DNA of 64,000 nt, taken from contig JAJPIM010000024.1 of the NCBI GenBank assembly GCA_021324775.1, forward strand, positions 1 to 64,000, given 5' to 3'. How positions within the stretch are numbered: the stretch's first letter is position 1; every line of letters begins with the position of its first letter. Source of the DNA: Gemmatimonadota bacterium (GTDB taxonomy: Bacteria; Gemmatimonadota; Gemmatimonadetes; Gemmatimonadales; Gemmatimonadaceae). The translations under genes and the position numbers were made by a program. Positions 26,709 to 34,755 of this stretch are shown in pieces. The notes beneath the pieces are model-generated. The model was not told where the DNA came from. It did not search any database and saw nothing but the letters and a program-made list of their open reading frames with translations.

Positions 26709-27323
26709 TCAGGCCGTTCCCGTCGTGTCGGAATCCGTCGTGTCGGAATCCGTCGTGTCGGAATCCGTCGCCTCCGAAGATTTGTCCGGCTGCCGGCGCG
26801 ACGCCGACATTGCGACCCATACCGCCGCGTCCCAGGCGTTGTGGATGGCGGTGAGCAGGATGAACACCGTGTCGGCCGCGAGGAATCTCAGTCCGCCGGA
26901 GACATGGCCGGTGCATACGACCACGGCAACGATCAGAAATCCGATGTATGCAATGATCGGGAACGCACCGTGCCAGATCCAGTCCTCGCGGACGGGCTGA
27001 TATTCGCGGAGCCCTCCAGCGATGACCATCGCACCGCCCACGTACAGCAGGCCCGCCAGGCCGAGGATCGCGCAGCCGGCGCCGATGCTCGCCGGGGTCT
27101 GCCCGGGACTGCTCAGGTACACGGAGACGATGAGCGCAATGCAGAAATGCACGACCGTCGGCGTGACGAACGCCCGCAGGCCCTTCTCGTTGGTGATCGT
27201 CTGTGCTTCGGCGCCGAGGGTGATGACGACGAACATGAGCCCCGTGAGGCCGGCGGCCGCGGAGCCGATGATGACGTAGAAATTGCCCCATTCCACGAGT
27301 TGCGACACAGCAGGGTCGGACAC
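26709..27323 (-). CDS. Four-helix membrane protein with Asp/Thr-rich repeat tail
   Basis: A GTG start at 27323, four bases after GGAGG, gives 204 residues. There are about four to five hydrophobic helices (FYVIIGSAAAGLTGLMFVVI near the start, and IIAYIGFLIVAVVVCTGHV). The C-terminal 20 residues are TDSDTTDSDTTDSDTTG, encoded by a 15-base tandem repeat at 26721-26765. I do not recognise a family. Its neighbours are unrelated. Confidence 0.5.
   Translation of the reverse strand: MSDPAVSQLVEWGNFYVIIGSAAAGLTGLMFVVITLGAEAQTITNEKGLRAFVTPTVVHFCIALIVSVYLSSPGQTPASIGAGCAILGLAGLLYVGGAMVIAGGLREYQPVREDWIWHGAFPIIAYIGFLIVAVVVCTGHVSGGLRFLAADTVFILLTAIHNAWDAAVWVAMSASRRQPDKSSEATDSDTTDSDTTDSDTTGTA
26721..26765. 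repeat. 15-base tandem repeat, three copies
   Basis: CGTCGTGTCGGAATC occurs three times in a row, with a degenerate fourth unit. The repeat keeps frame in the 26709 gene, so each unit adds five residues to the tail. Confidence 0.85.
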
Positions 27324-27468
27324 GCCGCCTCCGGGAATCACGGTGGCCGCTGAGGAGTGGTGGCTCCGACCCAAAATACGCGCGCAAGGACTGGACTGCC
27401 ACGTGAGTGGCGGCCGCATCGACGGGCCGCCACTCGCGGAGAATCTCTGATATTCCAGCGGCGAGCCG

Positions 27469-27948
27469 TTACGACGCGGCTTCAGCCGCCGCTGCAAAGC
27501 CCGAGAGGCACGCGCCCCAGCCTTCCGGGGAATCGAGCATCGGCCGGATCGACTCGGCCTTCTCGCCGTACCGCTCCAGGTCCCGGTGCTCGAGATCGAC
27601 ACGCGTGGCGTCCGCCCCGTCGGGCGTGAACCGGACCTCGACCTCGGTCTCGAATGCCGGGTCGTAGACGAAGTCGGCGGTGAGCTGCCAGGTCAGCACC
27701 ACGCGCTTCGGGGGATCCCATGATACCACCCGGCCCCAGGTGCATTCGCTCCCGTCGGTGGCGCGCTCGTACCACCGCCCGCCCACCCGGGGCTCCACCG
27801 TGATCGAGGCGCGCGGCGCCTGGAGGATCGAATGCGCGGCGGGCCACCACCGGTGCATGTTGGTGGTGAACACTTCCCAAGCGCGCTTCGCGGGAACGGC
27901 GACACGAACGGTCTTGTGAATCGGCGGAATCTTGGTGGTGGCGGCCAT
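27469..27948 (-). CDS. SRPBCC/AHSA1 domain protein
   Basis: The 159-residue protein has the SRPBCC fold pattern VRVAVPAKRAWEVFTTNMHRWWP, ITVEPRVGGRWYER and VVLTWQLTAD. AHSA1-like domains bind small hydrophobic ligands. GGAG precedes the ATG. The ArsR gene is immediately upstream (12 bases), so the pair is an operon of the common regulator-plus-ligand-binder type. A partial equivalent pair lies at 1-402. Confidence 0.8.
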   Translation of the reverse strand: MAATTKIPPIHKTVRVAVPAKRAWEVFTTNMHRWWPAAHSILQAPRASITVEPRVGGRWYERATDGSECTWGRVVSWDPPKRVVLTWQLTADFVYDPAFETEVEVRFTPDGADATRVDLEHRDLERYGEKAESIRPMLDSPEGWGACLSGFAAAAEAAS

Positions 27949-27960
27949 ACGGAGAGTCTC

Positions 27961-28263
27961 CTAGTGGGATTCGGCTTCTGCCTTGAATGCATCCAGCGTG
28001 CGGTCCCAGAACTGGTCGAGCCACGCGCGGATCGCATCGATCGCCGCGAGATCGACCCGGTACAGCCGGCGCGCGCCGTCGGCGCGATCGGTGACCAGCC
28101 CCGCGGCCTTGAGGACTGCCAGGTGCTGTGACACGGCGGGCCGCGATATCGGAAGCCCGCGCGCCAATTCGCCCACGGCTCGCGGGCGTTTGGCGAGCCG
28201 CTCGAAAATGATCCGGCGGGTGGGGTCGCCGAGCGCCCCCAGTGCGCGGGTTGCGTAAGCCAT
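27961..28263 (-). CDS. ArsR-family transcriptional regulator
   Basis: The 100-residue winged-helix regulator has the helix ALGDPTRRIIFERLA, the recognition helix PISRPAVSQHLAVLK and the wing DRADGARRLYRVDLA. No cysteine cluster for metal is present. Its start codon lies eight bases from the perfect palindrome at 28271-28288, which suggests autoregulation. It is divergent from the Tat amidase gene. Confidence 0.88.
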   Translation of the reverse strand: MAYATRALGALGDPTRRIIFERLAKRPRAVGELARGLPISRPAVSQHLAVLKAAGLVTDRADGARRLYRVDLAAIDAIRAWLDQFWDRTLDAFKAEAESH

Positions 28264-28270
28264 GCCTTAC

Positions 28271-28288
28271 GGTAAGCGTTCGCTTACC
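28271..28288. promoter_or_regulatory. Palindromic operator candidate for the ArsR regulator
   Basis: GGTAAGCG-TT-CGCTTACC is a perfect dyad of two eight-base arms. It lies directly upstream of the ArsR ATG and in the shared region with the amidase gene. The arms and spacing fit an ArsR dimer site. Confidence 0.65.
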
Positions 28289-28445
28289 ACGTGTCAACCA
28301 CCGCCTGGACCCGGGTTCCGGTTCGGGAAGCCGCTCCACCACGGCTCGGTTGCGGATGACCGTAGCGAAGGTGCACGTTCTCAGCCGGCAATCTCCCGTG
28401 CCGGCATCTGGCGTCACTTCACGGTCAGCTCAAGGAGGGCCCGCT

Positions 28446-30254
28446 GTGAGCTCGCGCAGACAGTTTCTCGCTCGTGCACCGCTCGGCGTGATGGCGGCAG
28501 TCGCCGCCTGCCGCGGTGAGCCGCAGCAAGGAGCACCTGCTCCTCCGTCCGCTGCGCCACCCGGATCTCCGACGACGTTCGACGGCTCACCCGCCGCCGG
28601 GCCCGAGGTGGCGCCCTCGACGTTCGCGGCAGCGGAGAAACTCGTACAGGTCGAGCTCACGGATGCGGAGCGCCAGATGGCCGCCGACAGTTGGCGGCAG
28701 TCGATGGCGCCCCTTCTGGAACGCCGTACCGGGCCACGGAAAATGTCGCTGCAGGCGACGGATGCACCCGCGACACGCTGGAACCCGGCGCTCGCGCCCT
28801 CCGACACGGGGCCCGCACACGACCGGTTCGTGCGAAGCACCGGCGGCCCTGGTCCCCTCCCAGCCAACGACGAGGACATCGCCTTTGCACCCGTTACGCA
28901 GCTCTCGCGGTGGATCGAGCAGCGGCAGCTCACGTCCGAGCGCCTCACCGGGATCTATCTCGACCGGCTCCAGCGATTCGACCCCAAGCTCCGGTGTGTG
29001 ATCACGCTGACTCGCGACCTGGCGATGACGCAGGCGCGGCAAGCGGACCAGGAGATCGCCTCGGGTAAGCATCGCGGCCCCTTGCACGGAATTCCGTGGG
29101 GCGGCAAGGATCTCCTGGATACGGCGGGCATCCCGACGACGTATGGCGCCGAGCCCTTTCGGAACCGCGTGCCTGCGGCGGACGCGGCGGTCGTGCGGCG
29201 GCTGCACGATGCGGGAGCCGTCCTCGTCGCGAAGCTCAGCCTCGGCGCCCTCGCACTGAACGACATCTGGTTCGGGGGCCAGACCATGAATCCGTGGCTG
29301 CTGGAGGAAGGCGCGTCGGGGTCGAGCGCCGGACCCGGCGCCGCGACGGCAGCGGGACTGGTGGGGTTCGCGATCGGCAGCGAGACGGGTGGCAGCATCG
29401 TGAGCCCGAGCATGCGGTGCGGCGTGAACGGCCTGCGGCCGACGTATGGGCGGGTGCCGCGGACCGGAGCCATGACGCTCTGCTGGTCGCTCGACAAGCT
29501 CGGCCCGATGACGCGAAGCGTCGAGGACACGATGCTGGTGTTGCAGGCGATCACGGGTCCCGACGCGGGCGACCTGGCGAGTGTGCCGAGCCATCTCGAG
29601 TACGACCCGACCGGTGCGGTGTCGGGACTGCGGGTCGGTTACTTCCCGGCCTGGATGAAGGAGAACCCGGCGACCGATGTGGATCGCGCGGCGCTGGAAA
29701 CCGTACGCAAAGTTGGGATGACGCCGGTCGAGGTGACGCTACCAGACTGGCCGTTCGACTCGCTCGACGTGATCCTGTTCAGCGAGGCCGCCGCCGCCTT
29801 TGAGGAGTTGACCCTGAGCCATCAGATAGATCAGCTCAAGGCGCAGGTGCCGGACGCGTGGCCGAATCAGTTCCGCGAGGCACGATTCCTCTCGGCAGTC
29901 GACTTCGTGCAGGCCGACCGGATGCGGCGCCGGGTAGCCGCCGAGATGGCGCGCATCTTCTCCCAGGTGGATCTGCTCCTGGTGCCATCGCTGCGCGACG
30001 AGATGCTGACGATCACGAACTTCACTGGCCACCCGTCGCTGACGATGCGAGCCGGGTTCGTCGAGGTATCGCAGGCGCGGAGCGATTGGGCGCCGGATCC
30101 CAAGCATCCGCTTCCGACCTTCTCTCCCCCGCGCCGCGTGCCGCATGGCGTGACCCTGATCGGCAAGCTTTTCGATGAGGGAACGCTCGGGCGTGCCGGA
30201 CTCGTGATGGAGCGGGCGTTCGGAGTGATGGAGCAGCGGCCACCGGGGTTTTAG
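28446..30254 (+). CDS. Tat-exported amidase-signature protein
   Basis: A GTG with AAGGAGG seven bases upstream gives 602 residues. The N terminus shows a Tat-like RRQFL motif and a lipobox (VAAC, Cys22). The amidase-signature domain has the catalytic triad Lys221 (WGGKDLL), cis-Ser293 (GASGSSAGPG) and nucleophile Ser317 (GSETGGSIVSP), correctly spaced by 24 residues. Amidases hydrolyse amide bonds of varied substrates; this one is probably periplasmic. A paralogue lies at 46057-47952. It is divergent from the ArsR gene. Confidence 0.9.
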   Translation: MSSRRQFLARAPLGVMAAVAACRGEPQQGAPAPPSAAPPGSPTTFDGSPAAGPEVAPSTFAAAEKLVQVELTDAERQMAADSWRQSMAPLLERRTGPRKMSLQATDAPATRWNPALAPSDTGPAHDRFVRSTGGPGPLPANDEDIAFAPVTQLSRWIEQRQLTSERLTGIYLDRLQRFDPKLRCVITLTRDLAMTQARQADQEIASGKHRGPLHGIPWGGKDLLDTAGIPTTYGAEPFRNRVPAADAAVVRRLHDAGAVLVAKLSLGALALNDIWFGGQTMNPWLLEEGASGSSAGPGAATAAGLVGFAIGSETGGSIVSPSMRCGVNGLRPTYGRVPRTGAMTLCWSLDKLGPMTRSVEDTMLVLQAITGPDAGDLASVPSHLEYDPTGAVSGLRVGYFPAWMKENPATDVDRAALETVRKVGMTPVEVTLPDWPFDSLDVILFSEAAAAFEELTLSHQIDQLKAQVPDAWPNQFREARFLSAVDFVQADRMRRRVAAEMARIFSQVDLLLVPSLRDEMLTITNFTGHPSLTMRAGFVEVSQARSDWAPDPKHPLPTFSPPRRVPHGVTLIGKLFDEGTLGRAGLVMERAFGVMEQRPPGF

Positions 30255-30325
30255 ACCGGAGCACGACGTGCCCTCGCTTGCAGTGTTGCTGTCCGCCTGT
30301 TCGAGACACGCATCAGCATCGGTAG

Positions 30326-31270
30326 ATGCAGCTGAACGGTAGCATCTACCCGACAGACTACTCTTGGTATGAGTTTCTCTTCCGGCATCCACGTCCGGAA
30401 GTGAACTTCTGGACGCCATCAGATCGCCGAAGATTCAACGCTCCTATGCTCTCTCCGTTTCTCTTCAAGCTCAAGGCCCCTCACAACGCCATCTGCGGCT
30501 TCGGATACTTCGCTCGGTGGGCAAGCCTTCCTGACTGGCTCGCGTGGGAAGCCTTCGGCGAGGGCAACGGCACCGGTACCATCGAAGCACTGCGCGAGCG
30601 GATTGACGCCCTTCGGCGCAGCATAGGCTACACCGCCGACTCTCCCCTCAAGCCGATTGGAAGCATCCTGATCGTGGACCCGATATGGTTCGCGGCTGAC
30701 GATTGGGTGCCGCAACCCGCCGATTGGCCACGCACATCGGTCACCGGCAAGACCTACGACCTGACTACCGGTGAGGGCGCAAGAGTTTGGCAGGAATGCC
30801 AAGTTCGCGCGGCAGTCGTGCAGCCGTCGATCTCGCGCATGCCCATGCGAGTGGCGGCACCGACGGGGCCGCGCTACGGGTCTCCGAGACTAGTCGCGCC
30901 TCGCTTGGGCCAAGGCACATTTCGAATCGCAGTCACGGAGGCGTACGGGCGGGCTTGTGCCCTCACAGGTGAGCACTCGCTGCCCGTTCTGGAAGCCGCG
31001 CACATCCGCGGGTACGGAACCGACGGGCCAAACGAGATTGCTAATGGGCTCTTGCTACGCGCCGATCTGCACCGCCTGTTCGATCAAGGCTACCTGACGG
31101 TGACGGCCGAGAATCGGGTTGAAATTAGCCCACGTCTTCGAGCAGACTATAGCAACGGCCACACCTACTATCCACTGCACGGCGGGCACATTCGATTGCC
31201 CGTCAATCCAGCCGATCGGCCGGCTCGTGAGTATCTCAGCTGGCACAACGAAAAAGTGTACCGGGTGTGA
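30326..31270 (+). CDS. HNH endonuclease, COG3440-like, with an N-terminal binding domain
   Basis: The 314-residue protein has an N-terminal half that may be a PUA/EVE-like or other DNA-reading domain (PFLFKLKAPHNAICGFGYFA) and a C-terminal HNH_2 nuclease at about residues 205-260 (ALTGEHSLPVLEAAHIRGYG, NGLLLRADLHRLFDQGYLT). The histidines of AAHI and DLH with the intervening Asn form the HNH site. It ends with LSWHNEKVYRV, as usual in predicted restriction endonucleases of this class. It opens the defence island. The ribosome site is weak. Confidence 0.85.
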   Translation: MQLNGSIYPTDYSWYEFLFRHPRPEVNFWTPSDRRRFNAPMLSPFLFKLKAPHNAICGFGYFARWASLPDWLAWEAFGEGNGTGTIEALRERIDALRRSIGYTADSPLKPIGSILIVDPIWFAADDWVPQPADWPRTSVTGKTYDLTTGEGARVWQECQVRAAVVQPSISRMPMRVAAPTGPRYGSPRLVAPRLGQGTFRIAVTEAYGRACALTGEHSLPVLEAAHIRGYGTDGPNEIANGLLLRADLHRLFDQGYLTVTAENRVEISPRLRADYSNGHTYYPLHGGHIRLPVNPADRPAREYLSWHNEKVYRV

Positions 31271-31321
31271 TTCCCCTGATCTTGGCCGAGCAATCGAGAC
31301 CGAGGCCCGGAGAACTCGAGT

Positions 31322-32146
31322 ATGCCTCCCAAACGCTCGCTGTTTGATTCGCTTGTAGTTGGATCGATGTATTCTAGGCCTGAGCTAGCACGCATCTGGG
31401 GATACAGGAGCTTTGAAGCACTATCTCGAGGTGTCGTAACACCGCGAGGATCTCCGTATATCATCCTCTTCATCACAAGGGACAAGCAGCCGTTTCTGCA
31501 TCAATATCAGGATGTTCTCGTCGGCTCAACGCTGATGATTGAGGGCGAACGGAATCACGCTTCGGACCGGAGACTGGTGGCGGCGCAGGCCCGCGGAGAC
31601 GAGGTGCATCTATTCTACAGAGAACGCCATCACACCGATTTTATCTATAAAGGACCGGTACATCTTGTTAGCCATGAGATCCGCAAAGTGGGGCCAAGCC
31701 ACTTCGAGTTCATTTTGGGGCCGGTCAGTCTGGCGGCGGCTGCGCGAGATCTCGAAACCGACGATCGCACTCATGGTAGCGACCTCGATTCATTCACCCC
31801 AGACGAAGAGGGACGCCAACAGATTCGGCAACACGTCACCTACGAGCGCAGTCGTCGGAATCGCGCATATGCTCGCGAACTGCATGGCAGCCGCTGCCTC
31901 GCGTGTGGGTTCGATTTCAACCGCGTCTACGGCGATGACCATGCCGATTCATTTATACAAATGCACCATGTCGACTCGGTAGCTCGGGGCGTCACGACGC
32001 CGGACGTGGCGACGGACCTAGTACCGCTTTGCTCCAATTGCCATAGCATGGCCCATCGCCGCCGCGGGATGTCATTGAATGTTGAAGAACTACAGGCATT
32101 GATTAGAGTTGCCAAAACCGGCGCCTCTTCAGGATCCGAGACTTAG
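31322..32146 (+). CDS. HNH endonuclease with DUF3427-like N-terminal domain
   Basis: The 274-residue protein has an N-terminal domain (about residues 15-120, YSRPELARIWGYRSFEALSRG, ILFITRDKQPFLHQYQDVLV, VHLFYRERHH, FIYKGPV) that resembles the DUF3427/SBD-type reader domain of HNH restriction enzymes such as ScoMcrA. The C-terminal HNH has CLACGFDF, MHHVDSVARG and PLCSNCHSMAHRR, giving two Cys pairs for a structural zinc and the catalytic histidines. GGAG lies a few bases upstream. It follows the first HNH gene after 51 bases. Confidence 0.82.
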   Translation: MPPKRSLFDSLVVGSMYSRPELARIWGYRSFEALSRGVVTPRGSPYIILFITRDKQPFLHQYQDVLVGSTLMIEGERNHASDRRLVAAQARGDEVHLFYRERHHTDFIYKGPVHLVSHEIRKVGPSHFEFILGPVSLAAAARDLETDDRTHGSDLDSFTPDEEGRQQIRQHVTYERSRRNRAYARELHGSRCLACGFDFNRVYGDDHADSFIQMHHVDSVARGVTTPDVATDLVPLCSNCHSMAHRRRGMSLNVEELQALIRVAKTGASSGSET

Positions 32147-32278
32147 GGTCAGTCGCAGCGATGGACAGAGCATGGCTGCTTGGATGCATTCGGAGCGATG
32201 CGGAGCTCAGGCGAGGCCCACATAACGGGGCAGCGCTCGGGTCGCCGCTGCCGCCGTTCTCCACCATCTTCCATTCCC

Positions 32279-33292
32279 GTGTCCACATACGCTCCCACCG
32301 GCCTCACTGCCCTCGAGATCTGCGCTGGCGCCGGCGGCCAGGCGCTCGGCATCGAGATGGCCGGATTCCACCACGCCGCGGCGTGCGAGATCGATACGGC
32401 GGCCTGTGACACGCTCCGCCTGAACCGCCCCCGATGGAATGTCGTCGAGGGCGACGTCCGGGCGCTGCATGGCGCGGATTATCGCGGCATCGACCTCCTG
32501 GCGGGCGGCGTCCCCTGCCCTCCGTTTTCGATCGCGGGCAAGCGATTGGGGCCGGATGACGAGCGGGATCTCTTCCCCACTGCGCTCCGCCTCGTGCATG
32601 AAGCGAAACCCGCGGCGGTGCTTCTCGAGAACGTGCCGGGGTTCGCAACCGCGAGGTTCTCGGACTACCGCGCAGCCCTCATCGCCGATCTCGCCCGCTC
32701 CGGATACACGGTCGCGTGGCAAGTCCTCAACGCCTGCAACTTCAGCGTCCCCCAGCTCCGGCCACGATTCGTTCTCGTCGCCATCAAAGGAAAGGCAGCG
32801 AATCGATTCCTCTGGCCGCAACCCGCAAGTAGCCCGCCGACTGTCGGCGATACCCTGTACGACCTGATGGCGTCGCGAGGGTGGCGTGGCGCGTCAGCGT
32901 GGGCAGCCCACGCGAGCGCCATCGCACCCACGCTCGTCGGCGGATCGAAGCGCCACGGGGGTCCCGATCTCGGCCCAAGCCGCGCCCGCCTCGCATGGCG
33001 TGAGCTCGGGGTGGAGGCACGCAGCCTCGCCGATGCGCCACCCGATTCCGCCTTCACTATAGAAGGGCACCCGCGCCTGACGACGCGAATGGCGGCCCGT
33101 ATTCAGGGATTCCCGGACAGTTGGACATTCTCCGGAAAGAAGACCGCGGCATATCGACAGATCGGCAACGCGTTTCCTCCCCCCGTCGCGTACGCGGTCG
33201 CGAGCGCCATCGCGAGCGCCATCCGATCCGCGCTCAGCGGCGCGGCGACGATCGGGCGCGACGAGCAGGGACCGCTGGCCCGCCTCGCGTGA
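32279..33292 (+). CDS. C5-cytosine DNA methyltransferase
   Basis: A 337-residue C5 methyltransferase: motif I TALEICAGAGGQALGIEMAG, motif IV LLAGGVPCPPFS with nucleophile Cys80, motif VI LLENVPGF, motif VIII QLRPRF and motif X YRQIGNAFPPPVA. The target-recognition domain is short. It would methylate a cytosine in the host sequence that the cassette protects or repairs. The start is uncertain: a GTG at 32279 precedes the conserved motif I; an ATG at 32180 would add 33 odd residues. The stop overlaps the start of the Vsr gene (GTGA). Confidence 0.88.
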   Translation: MSTYAPTGLTALEICAGAGGQALGIEMAGFHHAAACEIDTAACDTLRLNRPRWNVVEGDVRALHGADYRGIDLLAGGVPCPPFSIAGKRLGPDDERDLFPTALRLVHEAKPAAVLLENVPGFATARFSDYRAALIADLARSGYTVAWQVLNACNFSVPQLRPRFVLVAIKGKAANRFLWPQPASSPPTVGDTLYDLMASRGWRGASAWAAHASAIAPTLVGGSKRHGGPDLGPSRARLAWRELGVEARSLADAPPDSAFTIEGHPRLTTRMAARIQGFPDSWTFSGKKTAAYRQIGNAFPPPVAYAVASAIASAIRSALSGAATIGRDEQGPLARLA

Positions 33293-33816
33293 CGCCCGGG
33301 ACGATGCGCCGGCCAAAGGATCGTGATGAGATCGCGCGCAACATGTCGGCCATCCGCTCGCGCGACAATCGGACCGAGAGCGAGTTGCGGCGCTCGCTGC
33401 ACCGCTTGGGTCTCCGATACCGGAAATATTCCGCCGGTCTGATCGGGCGGCCCGATATCGTGTTCCCGGCCGAGAAGGTGGCCGTGTTCGTCGATGGCGA
33501 CTACTGGCACGGGCGGATGGTGCGCGAGGGAGGAATCGAAGCGCTGCAGAGCTACTACACGCGCAAACAGCAGACGTACTGGGTCGGCAAGCTCTCGCGC
33601 AATGTGGCCCGCGACGATCGCGTGACGGCCGAGTTGCAGGCTCTTGGCTGGAAGGTGCTCCGGTTCTGGGAGAGCGACATCAAGAAGGATGTCGCGAGCG
33701 CCGCCCGGCGCGTCGCCGCCACGGTGCGCCGCCGCCGCGTACGGCCTGCACCTGCCGTCGCGAATGCCGGCAAGCGGCCAACGGTCCACCGCGCGCGGGC
33801 CGTTCGAGAACCGTAG
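33289..33816 (+). CDS. vsr: Vsr-like endonuclease, DGDYWHG variant
   Basis: The 175-residue protein has the Vsr pattern NMSAIRSRDNRTESELRRSLHRLGLRYRKY, then VAVFVDGDYWHGRMVREGG and GWKVLRFWESDI. Classical Vsr has DGCFWHGC, with Cys ligands of the zinc; here the Cys is Asp and the following position is Arg, as in Vsr-like nucleases of restriction modules. The catalytic Asp and His are kept. The GTG start overlaps the methyltransferase stop by four bases; ATG at 33304 is a possible alternative. The last eight codons (from GCG CGG GCC GTT) lie in dispersed repeat copy D. Confidence 0.85.
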   Translation: MTPGTMRRPKDRDEIARNMSAIRSRDNRTESELRRSLHRLGLRYRKYSAGLIGRPDIVFPAEKVAVFVDGDYWHGRMVREGGIEALQSYYTRKQQTYWVGKLSRNVARDDRVTAELQALGWKVLRFWESDIKKDVASAARRVAATVRRRRVRPAPAVANAGKRPTVHRARAVREP

Positions 33817-33842
33817 GTCGCCCCCTTCGGGCAACCGCCCCC
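33793..33842. repeat. Dispersed hairpin repeat, copy D (right half)
   Basis: GCGGGCCGTTCGAGAACC followed by GTAGGTCGCCCCCTTCGGGC and AACCGCCC matches the right block of copies A and B. It encodes the C-terminal residues ARAVREP and the stop codon of the Vsr gene. Confidence 0.75.
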
Positions 33843-33930
33843 GACCCGGAAGCGATCGCAGCCGGCGCCGTAGCCACCGGCGGCAGACTCCAGGTAACGA
33901 TATGTCTGACTTAGTGTTAGAAACATTACA

Positions 33931-33959
33931 TTGCGATGCAGGAATATTCTACCTATATT
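33931..33959 (+). promoter_or_regulatory. Sigma-70-like promoter of vapBC
   Basis: TTGCGA at 33931-33936 and TATATT at 33954-33959 are separated by 17 bases, close to the sigma-70 consensus. The patch is clearly richer in A and T than its surroundings. A ribosome site, GAGGGG, lies ahead of the vapB start. Confidence 0.65.
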
Positions 33960-33975
33960 TCTGCCTAGGTGGAAT
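33946..33975. promoter_or_regulatory. Inverted repeat over the vapBC promoter
   Basis: ATTCTACCTA at 33946-33955 and TAGGTGGAAT at 33966-33975 pair over nine of ten bases with a 10-base spacer. They cover the -10 box and the likely start point, as expected for the operator of a VapB-type antitoxin. Confidence 0.5.
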
Positions 33976-33989
33976 ACGAGGGGCACCCC

Positions 33990-34244
33990 ATGCCGCTGAG
34001 CATCAAACACCCAGAAGCTGACCGCCTCGCTCGCGAGTTGGCCGCACGGACTGGCGAGAGCATCACGGACGCGGTGATCATCGCATTGCGAGAGCGCGTT
34101 GCGCGCTATGACGGTCGTCGGGCCAAGCGGCGCGTGCTTGAAGACATCGCCCGCATTCAGACGCGGTATCGAAGCCTTCCTCTGCTGGACGACCGGACGC
34201 CTGACGAGATCCTCGGCTACGACGACCGCGGCCTACCCAGCTAA
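33990..34244 (+). CDS. vapB: VapB-type antitoxin
   Basis: The 84-residue protein resembles PSK/VapB-family antitoxins: PLSIKHPEADRLARELAARTGESITDAVIIALRERVAR is a ribbon-helix-helix-like N terminus, followed by a charged linker and a toxin-binding tail (PLLDDRTPDEILGYDDRGLP). GAGGGG before the ATG fixes the start; an earlier ATG at 33969 is not supported. The toxin gene follows after 45 bases. Confidence 0.85.
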   Translation: MPLSIKHPEADRLARELAARTGESITDAVIIALRERVARYDGRRAKRRVLEDIARIQTRYRSLPLLDDRTPDEILGYDDRGLPS

Positions 34245-34289
34245 CACAGCCCAACAAATGACGACTCTCGCGATCGCAGGCGAGCTTCG

Positions 34290-34682
34290 ATGGTAGTCGA
34301 CACATCCGCGTTGGTCGCCGTGCTGGAGAATGAACCCATCGCGGCCCGGCTCTCTGGTGCTCTCGACGCAGCGGAAGCGGTGCGCATCTCGGTCGTAACC
34401 ATGGTCGAGGCTGGAATCGTCGTCGAGGCACGACGGGGTGAACTCGCCGGTCATGAGCTCGACCTTCTGCTCAACCGGCTCCAAGCTGACATCGTGAGCG
34501 TCACCACGGATCACGCCGCGCTGGCGCGCGATGCCTACCGCCGGTTCGGAAAGGGCCGTCATCGCGCTGGTCTCAATTTCGGCGATTGTTTCGCATACGC
34601 ACTCGCAGTTGCCGTTGGTGAAGGCCTCCTGTTTGTCGGGAACGATTTCGCGAACACGGACGTCTTGGCGGCTCAGTACTAG
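34290..34682 (+). CDS. vapC: VapC-type PIN-domain toxin
   Basis: The 130-residue PIN nuclease has VVDTSALVAVL (first Asp), TMVEAGIV (Glu), NFGDCFAYALA (Asp) and FVGNDFANTDVL (last Asp). These four acidic residues form the metal site of VapC ribonucleases. It is translated from the vapB messenger, with a 45-base gap that holds no other gene. It is the last gene of the defence island. Confidence 0.9.
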   Translation: MVVDTSALVAVLENEPIAARLSGALDAAEAVRISVVTMVEAGIVVEARRGELAGHELDLLLNRLQADIVSVTTDHAALARDAYRRFGKGRHRAGLNFGDCFAYALAVAVGEGLLFVGNDFANTDVLAAQY

Positions 34683-34755
34683 CTCCGTCACCTCCACAAG
34701 ACCTCGGCCATCTAGAGGGCGGCTTATGGCGCCGGCGGCAAGACGGGAGAGACCC

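Noticed and set aside
26721-26765. Short regular repeats that could suggest CRISPR
   Set aside because: The 15-base units are contiguous with no spacers, and they lie within a coding frame.
30326-32146. The two HNH genes as homing endonucleases of an intron or intein
   Set aside because: They have separate N-terminal reader domains, stand as free genes in order with a methyltransferase, and interrupt no recognisable host gene.
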